Assembly (NCBI GenBank): GCA_003508835.1 | Contig: PUFA01000081.1 | Span: 2,294,001 to 2,358,000 of the forward strand | DNA from: Eonycteris spelaea | Taxonomy: Eukaryota; Chordata; Mammalia; Chiroptera; Pteropodidae | Length of the DNA: 64,000 nt | Direction of reading: 5' to 3' | Shown here: piece after piece, positions 50,892 through 59,690 of the stretch | Position numbering within the stretch: the first letter of the stretch is position 1 | How the letters are laid out: each line of letters starts with the position of its first letter | Program-made: the position numbers and the translations under genes | The notes under the pieces: generated by a model | What the model saw: the letters and a program-made list of their open reading frames with translations, nothing else | Told to the model about the DNA's origin: nothing | Databases searched by the model: none

Positions 50892-52388
50892 GTGCCAATA
50901 ATTCAAAAGTCTTAATCATTTTCAGAGTGTTACTCCAACATCTTTCCACAACCACAAATGCATTTTTTTTTTCAGCACAGGGGGAAAAAATGCTCCACTG
51001 GCACCAGGGCAATACCAAAAGCCCCATAACAAATATCTAGATTATTCACTGACACTTCCTACAAATGAAAATTCATGATGCTTGGGACTCATTTCCTCTT
51101 ACAGGCTTCTGAAAACAGAAAACATCTTTAGGGCTTTTTTGCATTTTAAATTGCAGCAGAAGCAGCCAAGCCAGGATCCAGAGAAATAGACAAGGCCAGC
51201 AGCCTGCACCCCTACACCTACCACAGACAGGCTGGATTATAACAGGCCTAAGCAGGAATCATAGTGCAGGCTGGCATCCTGCTGCACAAGGGCAGAACCC
51301 CAAAACGTGCAAAGCTCCCTCTGGCTTTGGGTCAGGCCACCACCCAAGCTGGTCTCCCAGGCACCTGCCTGCCTTGAGTCACAACCTCCTTACTGAGACA
51401 GAAGTCAAAGTGAGAGTGGTGACACAGGTAGAGGGTGGGCTTTGCAAAACCAATGCTTGCTAAGCACAGAACAAGGGAAAGTCAAAGCAAGCACAGGTCT
51501 GCCTGCCCAGCAGCCTGAAAAGGGTGCCACCGAGGTTAGCGGCAGACAGTCCTAGCCCGGGAGGAGTCGTGCCAAGCCTTCCCTTGGGTAGCACTCACCT
51601 GGCAAGGCTGCAAGCCCACAGAGGTTGTGGAGGGCACCAGCGACCTCCAGGGAGGAGGGAGAAGGGCTGGCCAGTAGTTGCTCCAGCCTCCCTCCACCCA
51701 GCCCTGCCGCCGTGGTCGCTGCACGTGGTGCCTGGGCCAGGGCTGGGAAGGGGAGCCCCACAGCGGCAGCAACTTCCCGGGCATTGCTAGGTTACCGACG
51801 TGTCCACAGCGGCGCTGGGAGCGGGAATACGCACTCGAACCGACCCCCGGCCAGCGATTCCAACATCCGGCCTCCTTCTCGAAGGAAGGGGTGTGCTTCA
51901 CCCACCGGCGCGAAGGGTGAAACCCAGCAATCCCAGAATTTTCAGAATGCCACCAGAGACCCTCTTCCTAGTCAACCAGGGGAAGGAAAAGGCAAGAAAG
52001 GGGCTGGAAATGGGGCTCGGGCTGAAGACTAACAGCCACCCCCTTCCACCGCTCTGGAGCGTTGGACGGAAGTTGAGCCCGAGGATACTGAACCCGAATC
52101 ACCTCGGCTCGCCGCCCCTCCAGCCGCTCAGTACTCCACGGACTCCACGACCGCCCCCACCCCACAAATGCAGAATTAACTCTGACATTCAAGGCCTGAA
52201 GAGGAGAATGGAGTGGCTGTCACGCATCTCCCCTTTCTGTAGATGACACTGAGCTAGAAGCATCCTCGGCAACCCCCTCAACCCACCGAGTGCATCAGAG
52301 CCGGGAGGGGGGTGAGAACGAAGAGGGAGTGGGAAGACCATGACAAGGATTAGATTTGGCAGCGAGTGCCCAGGCTCTGGCTGCTCAC
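50449..52388 (-). other. CACNA1D: CACNA1D intron 1
   Basis: A 1.94-kb intron between the exon 1 donor (GTGAGC) and exon 2 acceptor. The portion near exon 1 (about 51,500-52,388) is GC-rich and holds several overlapping chance ORFs on both strands. The distal part is AT-richer and contains a (CA)19 repeat. An alternative first exon could lie in the GC-rich part, but no conserved coding sequence was seen there. Confidence 0.92.
50850..50887 (+). repeat. (CA)19 microsatellite in intron 1
   Basis: Uninterrupted CA dinucleotides, (TG)19 in transcript sense, about 400 nt upstream of exon 2. Confidence 0.97.
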
Positions 52389-52455
52389 CGTTCGCGTGGT
52401 CCGCTTGCTGCTGCCGTTGATGCTGCATTTTTTTCATCATCATCATCATCATCAT
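52389..52455 (-). CDS. CACNA1D: CACNA1D exon 1 (coding part): start and first 22 codons of Cav1.3
   Basis: First coding exon of the pore-forming alpha-1 subunit of the Cav1.3 L-type voltage-gated calcium channel, a plasma-membrane channel of neurons, endocrine cells, hair cells and the sinoatrial node. On the minus strand it reads seven Met codons, then KKM and QHQRQQQADHAN, the known N-terminus of mammalian Cav1.3. It ends in a phase-1 G followed by a GTGAGC donor. An in-frame TAG at 52,477-52,479 bars any N-terminal extension, so translation starts at 52,455 or at a later ATG. The first ATG has T at -3, whereas ATGs 2-7 each have A at -3, so leaky initiation within the repeat is likely (inference). 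The ATG at codon 10, beginning MQHQRQQQ, is another plausible start; as I recall it is the start of the rodent protein. The upstream leader is L2-derived. Confidence 0.96.
52435..52455 (-). repeat. (ATG)7 start-codon trinucleotide repeat
   Basis: Seven uninterrupted ATG triplets in the CACNA1D sense encode the poly-Met start. They sit at the 3' boundary of the L2. From memory, length variation of this repeat (7 versus 8 units) has been reported in humans in studies of type 2 diabetes. Confidence 0.95.
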
Positions 52456-52636
52456 CCACGAACATTTATTGAGTGCCTACTGTGTGCAGGGCACTGTGCA
52501 GGGCGTTGGGGCGGGGAGGAGCGGGTAAGGGGGTTACCGATAGGTAGGAGCCGCGGTCCCTGCCCTTATTCTCGCTTCAGCAGGGGTGGGGAGGGACAGG
52601 ACAGATACAGAAAATAAGAATAATTTATAAAAACCG
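52456..52636 (-). repeat. L2 LINE 3' end forming the CACNA1D leader next to the start codon
   Basis: Read on the plus strand, this is a reverse-complemented L2 tail: TTTATTGAGTGCCTACTGTG, then GGGCACTGTGC, GGGCGTTGGGG, GGTCCCTGCCCTT, then GGGGTGGGGAGGGACAG and an AT-rich end. This matches the order of the L2 3' UTR. On the minus strand the element is sense and in the gene's orientation, finishing GCACTCAATAAATGTT immediately before the ATG repeat, where L2 copies normally carry a short terminal tandem repeat. It holds an in-frame TAG at 52,477-52,479 and an out-of-frame ATG at 52,465. Confidence 0.8.
52623..52629 (-). promoter_or_regulatory. TATA-like motif upstream of exon 1
   Basis: TATAAAT on the minus strand, about 170 nt before the start codon, at the distal edge of the L2 remnant. 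It could act as a secondary TATA element for a short-leader transcript, but it may be part of the AT-rich L2 tail. The CpG island remains the better promoter candidate. Confidence 0.25.
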
Positions 52637-52704
52637 CTCGCCACCCACGCTCCCTCTTTTTCAAAAATGGAGCAAAATAAACTTTTTTTAAAAAATAAAA
52701 TAAG

Positions 52705-52734
52705 ATGTATATATTATCTTAATAATATATACAT
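52705..52734 (-). other. Perfect 13-bp inverted repeat (hairpin) in the leader
   Basis: Arms ATGTATATATTAT (52,705-52,717) and ATAATATATACAT (52,722-52,734) are exact reverse complements with a 4-nt spacer. In RNA this would be an AU-only stem-loop about 250 nt upstream of the start codon. An AT-rich palindrome can also be a chance product of a TA-rich stretch. Confidence 0.75.
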
Positions 52735-52736
52735 TT

Positions 52737-52780
52737 AATTTTTCTTTTTTTTTCTTTTCTTTTTTTTTTTCTTTTTTTGC
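52737..52780 (-). repeat. A-rich purine tract in or near the 5' UTR
   Basis: On the CACNA1D strand this is a nearly pure A/G tract with runs of up to ten A, interrupted by single G. It lies about 280-325 nt upstream of the start and directly abuts the CpG island, so base composition switches abruptly from GC-rich to A-rich. If transcription starts in the CpG island, the tract is in the 5' UTR. Confidence 0.8.
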
Positions 52781-52789
52781 TGCAAAGGA

Positions 52790-53570
52790 AAATTGGCTTG
52801 GTCCCCTCCTCTAGCGGAGGGTCGCCGCGGTGATGCTGGCCCGGCCGCCGCGGCCGCTCCGAGCGCCCCCCATGCCCGCCGCCCGCCGCGGTGCGCGGTG
52901 CCCGGTGCCCGCCGCCGCCGCCGCCCGCGCCGCCGCTGGCTCGGGACCGCGGGCAGCCCCAGCTCACATCCGGGGACGGAGGCGCTCGCTCGCTCGCTCG
53001 CTCGCTCCGCGCCCGCCGCGCCGCGCCGCACGCCGGTTCGCCCTGGCGACGCTGCGCGCCCGCCGCCGCCGTCCCCCTCCCTTCCCCCGCCCGCCCTGAG
53101 CCTCCCACGGGCCACGCCGCGCCCGGCGGTCGGCTGCCCCGCCTGGAGCTCTCCCCGCACGGCCCGTGCGGTTAGAATGTCGCCAAGTGAGACTCGGGGT
53201 GCTGCCACCCCAGCCTGGCTCGGCTGACCCACGGGCACCAAAGGGTTAAGCGCGCTCCAGCCGCGGTCCTCCTGCTTAACCCCCTCAGCGCCGCAGTGTG
53301 CTCAACCCCTTTCCCCCTCGAAAGAGGCAGGCGGGGCCTGCGGATCCCAGGGACGCGGTGTGCGGATTAACCGCTCCTCCCCCTGTATTTCTTTGAGGCA
53401 GAAGGATGAGGCCCTTAAGCTCCCGCGACTGGCCTCCGCTACCTGCGGGCGTTCAGCCCTCAGCACACCTTGATGAGGCCCCGCCCCTAGAAGCACAGGT
53501 GCAAGCGGGCGGTCATCGCTCGCGTCAATCGAGGGGCTCTGCCTGGCTCGCTTACCTCTCGGAGCCCAGC
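52790..53570 (-). promoter_or_regulatory. CACNA1D: CpG island, CACNA1D promoter region
   Basis: Very CpG-dense sequence immediately upstream of the leader, with runs of CCG/GCC triplets (52,908-52,924) and a (GCTC)6 run at 52,984-53,007. GC boxes of the CCGCCC type occur, for example CCCCGCCCCT near 53,478. CpG density falls beyond about 53,570. The position relative to exon 1 makes this the likely housekeeping-type promoter. The exact transcription start cannot be read from sequence. The many overlapping ORFs on both strands are explained by GC-rich composition. Confidence 0.85.
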
Positions 53571-53599
53571 AGGTGTCCCCTACCCTTTCCTCCGGCTCT

Positions 53600-54350
53600 T
53601 TCAGGTTACGGGGGCGGTGGATGGGGAAACTGGGCTCTCAGGAGAGCACTCAATGCCCCAGGTAACAGCACCTTTAGATCTAACCAGGTTTCCAAAGCTA
53701 CTCACCCTCACCCCCGCCCTGAGCTAAGTCTGGCGCTGCTGTGGGCTCTAAGACACTTGGCTGCTGAGGGGGGAAGCACCCCAACATGTGCGTTTGGAGG
53801 CAGATACAGGGAAGTCAAAGGCAAGATCTTTCAAACCGTTTGTGTTGTTGAAGGAATAGGTAATGCTGCTAAAACTGCTGACGCCCGTGTAGGAGCTGAG
53901 GAGAGCAGTTTGTTTCACGGTGCCTCCACTGTATCAGTTGGGGGGCGAGGGCGGGGGCGGGGGGTGTTGCAAACAGCAACTCCTGTCTAGCGGGGAAATA
54001 CTGTATTTAGTGGATGGCTGATATTTCTCATTTAATGTTTTGCTGGCTGTTGGAGAAGGGTGTCTACTGTGTTGCTTCACAAGATTCGATTTATTTGCTT
54101 CTGTTCCGATCTGCATGTTCCTACAACGTTTCAGAACGTTTGAGAACAGTGTCTTTAAACCAAAAAGCTCAGCATGAGATAAAAAATAAGAAATTAAGGG
54201 AAAGTCCTCCTTGACCAAAGAAGTCACACTGGGAATCTTCAATTGTCAGGAGCCACCTGGGGAGAGAGAGTGAGGACCAAACAAAAGACTCTCCAGGGAC
54301 CTTCCTGAGAAGGGTGTCTGGACTGGAAGGATAGAAACAACCAGGCTCCT
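53600..54350. other. 5' flanking sequence of CACNA1D
   Basis: Declining GC content beyond the CpG island, with a G-rich run at 53,940-53,965 (GGGCGGGGGCGGGG). The 194-codon plus-strand frame from 53,406 is not recognised and reflects GC-rich composition. No gene supported. Confidence 0.5.
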
Positions 54351-54352
54351 GG

Positions 54353-54447
54353 TCCTCTCCTCTCCTCTCTTCTCTCCTCTCCTCTCCTCTCCTCTCTCTT
54401 CCCTCTTTCTCTCTCCCTCTCCCTGCCTCCTTCCTTGCCGCCCCCCT
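54353..54447 (+). repeat. Pyrimidine-rich (TCTCC)n tract
   Basis: About 95 bp of almost pure C/T, mainly TCTCC/TCTCT units. The complementary purine strand is the CACNA1D sense strand. About 1.9 kb upstream of the start codon. Confidence 0.93.
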
Positions 54448-54849
54448 CCATTCGCCTTGTTTTTGGAGAGGAGGAGAGGTGGGGAAGAGACCTGTGGCCT
54501 AGTGGTAATATACAGCTGACCAGGGCCACCTCACCCAAGGCTGCTTATGAGCCCAAATCTGAAGGGATAGAAGCTGTTTTCTTTCAAAGGACATTCCCAT
54601 CCAGGGACCCATGAGTCCTGAAGCATGTATACAACTCACTTTCAGAACCCTAGGTCTAAAGCTTTGCCTCTTGAGACCTATTTGCTCACAATTCAGTTCA
54701 GTTCAGCTGGCCTCCAGAGGCACTTGTTAAGAACAGCATCTAGGCTAGGTGTTTTTGGGAAAACCTATGGCATAGCTGCTCCCAAAAGGACGTATAACCT
54801 AGTGAAGTAAAATGTGTCTACGTTTCTAATACTATGAGGAATATAGGAG

Positions 54850-55292
54850 GTGTAACAGATGGGAAGAAAGTACTATGCAGGCATTAAAAAGATTATAATT
54901 GAGGGAATCTGAGACATTTTACAAGAGATGACATTTTTAATGGATTCTTAACTGATGGGGAAGAGAAGAAAGAGAGATCAATAGATGGAGAATAGGGCAA
55001 TTTAGGGCAGTAAAGCTATTCTGTATGATACCGTAATGGTGGATGTAGGACATTATGCATTTGTCAAACCCCATAGAAATGTACAACACAAAGGCGAACC
55101 CTCCTGTTAACTGTGGACTTTAGTTAATAATAATGTGTCAATATTGGTTAATCAATTGTAACAATGTACCATACCAATCAAGATGTTAATAGGGGAAACT
55201 TCTGGAAGGGAGTATATGGGAACTTTGTACTTTCTGTGCAGTTTTTCTGTAAATCTAAATCTACTCTTAAAAATAAAGTCCATTAAAAACAG
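54850..55292 (+). repeat. L1M 3' end
   Basis: AGCTATTCTGTATGATACCG, TAATGGTGGATGTAGGACAT, CCCCATAGAAATGTACAACA, GTTAACTGTGGACTTTAGTT, TTTTTCTGTAAATCTAAATC and a final AAATAAAGTCCATTAAAAAC match a common L1M 3' UTR through its terminus, sense on plus. Confidence 0.92.
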
Positions 55293-55329
55293 GTGGCTAA
55301 TTTTATAAAGAATAAATGGGGTTTGAGGG

Positions 55330-55490
55330 CTGGTTACCAGGGCTTAGGGAGAAAGGCTGGGATGGCCATGAAAACCCAGTGGGAAGAGGCTTGCTGGCTT
55401 GCTAAGAACAGAGGATTTATCTTCTCTGTAGTGGGAGCCAGTGAAGGTTTTTAAACTGAGAAGCGACATGATTAAATTGTGATTTGGGTC
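55330..55490. repeat. Possible old repeat fragment (family uncertain)
   Basis: GGGAGCCAGTGAAGGTTTTT then AAACTGAGAAGCGACATGAT resembles a widespread ancient repeat segment (GGGAAGCCATTGGAGGGTTTTAAGC...GACATGATC). Family not assigned. Confidence 0.4.
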
Positions 55491-55689
55491 TCCAGGTTTT
55501 ACACTTTAGATCTTAATAAGTTTATGGAATTAGAATACTTAACATTTTTCCATCCTAGCTTCTGAAACTCATCTTTGCAATGTCTCCAGTAAGCTTTTTT
55601 GAGGGCCTTGATTCATCACAGCTCTGAATGCTTTAGCCCATTGGGTAATTTAAATATTTACATTCCCATAATAATATGAATTACTGAAT

Positions 55690-55910
55690 AAATAAATAAT
55701 AGCTAATATATTTAAAGGCTTTTTCTATTACCAGGCACTAGTATAGGCACGTTACTTGTATTAACTAGTAATTCTCATAACGAGGCTATAAGACAGATAC
55801 TATTAATATCTCATTTTACAAATGACAGAATCAAGACACCAAGGGGTTAAGTAACTTGCCCCAAACCATACACAATTATTAAGTGGCTGAGACAATAAGA
55901 CATGAGGAAT
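55690..55910 (-). repeat. MIR, antisense
   Basis: ACCAGGCACTAGTATAGGCA, TCTCATAACGAGGCTATAAG, TCATTTTACAAATGACAGAA and GGTTAAGTAACTTGCCCC are reverse-complement MIR. Confidence 0.88.
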
Positions 55911-56269
55911 GGCTAGAATAAAAGATTTCAGCTCTAAATCAGCCACATGTGATAAGACCCAATTATGTCACTAACACATTATTGTGGAGTTTTAATCCCC
56001 ATGCCTTGATGTATAAAACATGCCATTTAAAGACACGGAGCTGGTATCCTAGATATGGTTACCTGCATGTATTTCATTTCAAAAAACCTGCTGATACCCT
56101 AGTTCAGAGCCTCACCACCTCATACCCCTGGATCATTAACTAGGTGCCCCATCTTCCTTCCTCCTCCCACAAATAACCCATCTCATGCTCAAAAACACCA
56201 TGTCACTTCCCTAACCAAGAAAAAAAAAAAAGGCTGGTTCCTCCTTCCTTCCACATCCAGTCTAAACAA

Positions 56270-56725
56270 CTCTGACCAGCTTTCAACTGTATCATTTTGC
56301 ACCATTCACCTTCACTGTGGTCAGCAGTCTCCTCATTAGGCTGTGAACATGCTGTGCTCATTTCTGACTCTATGCCCTGGCTTGTGTTTGTTCACTGACC
56401 TGAAATCCTGCCTTGCTGACCTCTAACTAAACCCTCCCTATTTAACAAGTCCCTGCCTCCTCCCAGAAGCCATCTCTGATTTCCCAGCCACTACAAACAC
56501 ACATGCCCCTCCCACCCCTGCCCCCACCTCCCTTTCTCCAAAGTCCTATAGCACCTGGTTATTCCTTGGATTACATATCTTCTTGAGTCTTGTTTGATTG
56601 CTTCTTGGCTATAAATCCTGTCTCCCCAACCATAGTGCAAGTCCTTAAGCAAAGATCACTTCCTTAGCCCCCTCCTTCCACTGCCAAGTATCTGCTCACA
56701 GCAGGCACACTAAATACTCAGATTA
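56270..56725 (+). repeat. L2 3' UTR, sense
   Basis: CCTGCCTCCTCCCAGAAGCC, ATCTCTGATTTCCCAGCCAC, CAAAGTCCTATAGCACCTGG and CAGCAGGCACACTAAATACT follow the L2 3' UTR order. Confidence 0.75.
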
Positions 56726-56999
56726 ATCAGCACAGGATCATAAAAGCCTACAGATACCACTAGAAATTATTAGTTAATATTTACAAAAATCCCATAAAGT
56801 TTACTTGGCCCTTAGATGGTAAAACAATATAAACAGAGGGAAAACTGGGTCTTTTGCACTCCAGGAATTCTATTTAAGGAAGACAAACAGATCCTGAAGG
56901 CTATATGCAGAAAATACCCATAATAAACTGAAGTTTGGTCGGACTGAGTCTCTCCATCCTCAGGCCCTTGTGCTCAAAGGATAGCCCTGACCTACTAAC

Positions 57000-57180
57000 C
57001 ACCAGACAGAAGGATAAAAGCAGGGAACATGATTCCAAGTAGGAGAATGGCATGCACAAAATCAGGCAGAAAAGTCCAGAACATATGCAGAAATCAATAA
57101 ATAGGGGGTTAGATAGGGACCTGCAGGTACTTCAGAGACAGTGGTAATAAGTAAGGTTGCAAAGGCAGGATTAAGTGAGA
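57000..57180 (-). repeat. L2 fragment, antisense (weak)
   Basis: GGGAACATGATTCCAAGTAG, GAATGGCATGCACAAAATCA and GGCAGAAAAGTCCAGAACAT resemble the antisense L2 GGGAACAGCAAGTGCAAAGGC region. Confidence 0.4.
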
Positions 57181-57231
57181 TAGTGGAAAGTCCCCAATAT
57201 TTGGCTCACTGGTCTGGGTGTTATCCTGTAG

Positions 57232-58778
57232 GCCAGCAGTCCTCAAACTTCTGGGTCTCAGGACCCCTTTAAACTCTTAAAAATTTTCATATGTAAGTTT
57301 TGTCAACTGATATTTACCATATTCAACATTCAAATGAGAACATTTAAAAAATCATTTATAATTCCCTTTAAAATAGTAATAAGGCCAATACATGTTAACA
57401 TAGTTTTTTAAAGAAAAGTAACTATATTTTCAAAACGAAAGAGTGAGAAGAATGGCATTCTTTTACATTTCCACAAATCCCTTTATTGTCTGGCAGAAAG
57501 GGAGGCAGCTAGATTCTCCTACCTTCTAAATAGAGTCTACAGTGATAGAATGTTGATTGACCGTGTGAAGAAAATCTAGCCTCACATATTTGGAAAAGGA
57601 AGGACTGATTTAATAGCCTTTTTAGATAATGATGAATATTCTCTTTGGTATGATATCAAAATTAAACCTTTAAAGGTTAAGTGAAATGCGGAATTTGAAA
57701 CTATGTCAGTGGAACTTTTCACATTCTGTTCCATTACAATCTAGCAGTTTATATTGTGCTTTGAATAGATCTTTTTACCTATGCATAATTTGGTAACATC
57801 ACACATTGGTCATTTGGAAAATATTGGTTCACTGAGTTACACAGATTTTCCAAATGTTGAAACATTTTATTGTATAGTATCAAAACACCACATTCATCGG
57901 TATCACCATCAGTCTCATCAGAAAGTCTTTACGTATTGGGAAACTGTCAAGCTCTCAGTGGTAGATAGAGGTTTTTTAAAATTCTAATTTTCACTTGAAA
58001 GCTCAAATTTTATAATTGGCACAAATACTGTCAAGTTTTTTTTTTTCTTTGAGGTGACTGGCTCACTTCACTCAGTTTCAAGAAAATATCTGCCGAATAC
58101 TCAGATCTGCATACCTGAGTTTGTCAGTAAAAATGGTATTTCATGAAAAAGCAATCCATTCAGCTTCTCGTCTCAAACTATCACACAAATGAGACACCAT
58201 TGTAAGCAGCAGAGATGTTTTAGGCATACATCCCAATTTGTCACTCAGAATATTAAGAAGGACTTCGTTGTGCAATGGTAGTGCATCTGACTCCAGAATA
58301 TTAAGACATCTACACAAAGGTTGAGATTTAATAAAAAAAATAATTTTTACTGCTTGATCAATGAGATTCTTAAGTAAAACTGGCAATTTTTTTTACTGTG
58401 AGTGCATGACAGAGATTGTGCATAACACAGTGTCCACCGGGACGCTTTGGTGTCACTCCCTTGATTCATGCTAAGACACTAGTGGTTCTAACTATAATTG
58501 ATTTTGCACCATCAATGCAGACGTCGACACAGTAGGAAAGGCAAGTTAAGTCTTAATGTTAGGAAAATAGTTTTGACTTCAAAGACCTCTTGAAAGGCTC
58601 TTAAGATCCCCCAGGTGGGGTTATTAGATAAAATGCAGGATGCTCAAATATTGCAGGGGATTATTTATACAAAAAAAAAAAACTTATTTATTTGAAATTC
58701 ATCCTACATTTTTATTTGCTACAGCCAGCAACCTTACCGCTGAGGGTCCATAAACCACACTTTGAAAACATCCATGCT
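57232..58778 (-). mobile_element. hAT-Charlie DNA transposon with broken transposase
   Basis: A 1.5-kb element bounded by imperfect terminal inverted repeats: CAGCAGTCCTCAAACTTCTG on the left and ACCACACTTTGAAAACATCC on the right. The left body (GGACCCCTTTAAACTCTTAA, GAGAAGAATGGCATTCTTTT, CACTGAGTTACACAGATTTT) matches a widespread Charlie-type repeat. The transposase lies on the minus strand. An 81-codon open piece at 58,141-58,386 carries NLIDQAVKIIFFIKSQPL then HNEVLLNILSDKL, the RNaseH-like segment (EAVKIINFIKSRPL...HTEVRWLSRG) that I recall from the domesticated ZBED5/SCAND3/FAM200-type proteins. No intact ORF remains. It lies about 5-6 kb upstream of CACNA1D. Confidence 0.88.
58612..58740. 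repeat. Palindromic MITE nested in the Charlie element
   Basis: GGGGTTATTAGATAAAATGC and AGGATGCTCAAATATTGCAG at one end, then GAAATTCATCCTACATTTTT, ATTTGCTACAGCCAGCAACC at the other: a reduced copy of a palindromic mammalian MITE (GGTTGCCAGATAAAATACAGGATG...CATCCTGTATTTTTATTTGCTAAATCTGGCAACC). An A-run interrupts the centre. Confidence 0.7.
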
Positions 58779-59483
58779 GGGGCCACTTCTGAGGAGAGAA
58801 GTGATATCAGAATTGAGCTTCATAAAAATAACTCTAACCCCAGTAGGCGGAGTGGATCAGAGAGTGGAAAGATTCATGGGTGCAGAAAGTTTCAATTGGG
58901 TCAATTAAGAAGATATTTCTTCTTAACTGGAGCTATTGAGGGGGCATTGCTATTCTAAGCTTGGGCCAGGAAAGCAGAAAAACCTGCAGAAGACAGCTCC
59001 CCGTCTAGTGGGGACCCCTAACCTGTGAGGCTAATTAGCTACCATCCTCCTACCCCACCCCCAACATCAGGACTTTTCAGCTACAACTGACTTATATGCC
59101 ACTGAGCAAGATTTAAAGGCTTTTCTTTTTGCTTTGGCCTCATGGAAAGTAGAGCCCAGCTGGTCTTTATCCTTCATCAACTATTCACTTGAACAGCAGG
59201 ATTTATGTTCACATCAGACAAAGTAATTCCATTTTCTTTAACTGGTTCATTCCCATCCCCCTTGACCCAATTCTTAAATCTTATCCATCATTGTCCAGTG
59301 CAGCAAATCCTCTCCATTTTCCAGTTGGGAAATCCTGGCAGAGTCTGGTAAGACAGTCAACACCCCATTTTCCACGCTGACCGAAGGACCAGTAAAGGGG
59401 ACAAGTCTTAAGTTTTCCATCTGTGAAATAAATTGGTTATAAAACATGATCCCTAAGGGTTCTTACCATTCCAATAAGGCATA

Positions 59484-59690
59484 TCAGAGAGCCTAAACTT
59501 TGGAGCCAGGTAGATCGGGGCTCAAATCCTGGTCTTGCCAGCTAGTAAGCTATGTTGCTTTGAGGAACTCACCCTCTTGTGGTAAAGCAGGGATAATATC
59601 ATGCATCTTATTGATTTATTGCAAAGATTAAAAATAATGTTGTAGACCCTTTGACATATACAATCAAGTTGAATCATATAGCTTATGTGA
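59484..59690 (+). repeat. MIR
   Basis: AACTTTGGAGCCAGGTAGAT, GCTCAAATCCTGGTCTTGCC, AGCTAGTAAGCTATGTTGCT and AAGCAGGGATAATATCATGC follow sense MIR. Confidence 0.88.

Larger units (their letters stand above)
52389..52465 (-). other. Upstream ORF overlapping the CACNA1D start (exon 1 part)
   Basis: An ATG inside the L2 AATAAATG sequence, 10 nt upstream of the main start, opens a different frame. It reads MFV, then seven Asp codons across the ATG repeat, continues through exon 1, and after splicing stops at a TGA at 50,406-50,408 in exon 2, giving 39 codons. Its initiation context is weak (T at -3, T at +4). As an overlapping upstream ORF it could lower main-frame initiation. Translation is not shown by the sequence alone. 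Confidence 0.5.

Noticed and set aside
51536..52246. Several 69-148-codon overlapping frames in intron 1
   Set aside because: Mutually overlapping on both strands in GC-rich DNA, no known domains, no splice signals joining them to exon 2 in frame.
52735..53241. 168-codon minus-strand and 144-codon plus-strand frames in the CpG island
   Set aside because: Low-complexity Ala/Arg/Pro/Gly translations of CCG/GCTC repeats on both strands; one ends in a Lys run from the A-rich tract.
53406..53990. 194-codon plus-strand frame upstream of CACNA1D, suggesting a divergent gene
   Set aside because: No recognisable protein, no splice support, GC-rich composition makes long chance frames likely, and similar frames occur on the other strand nearby.
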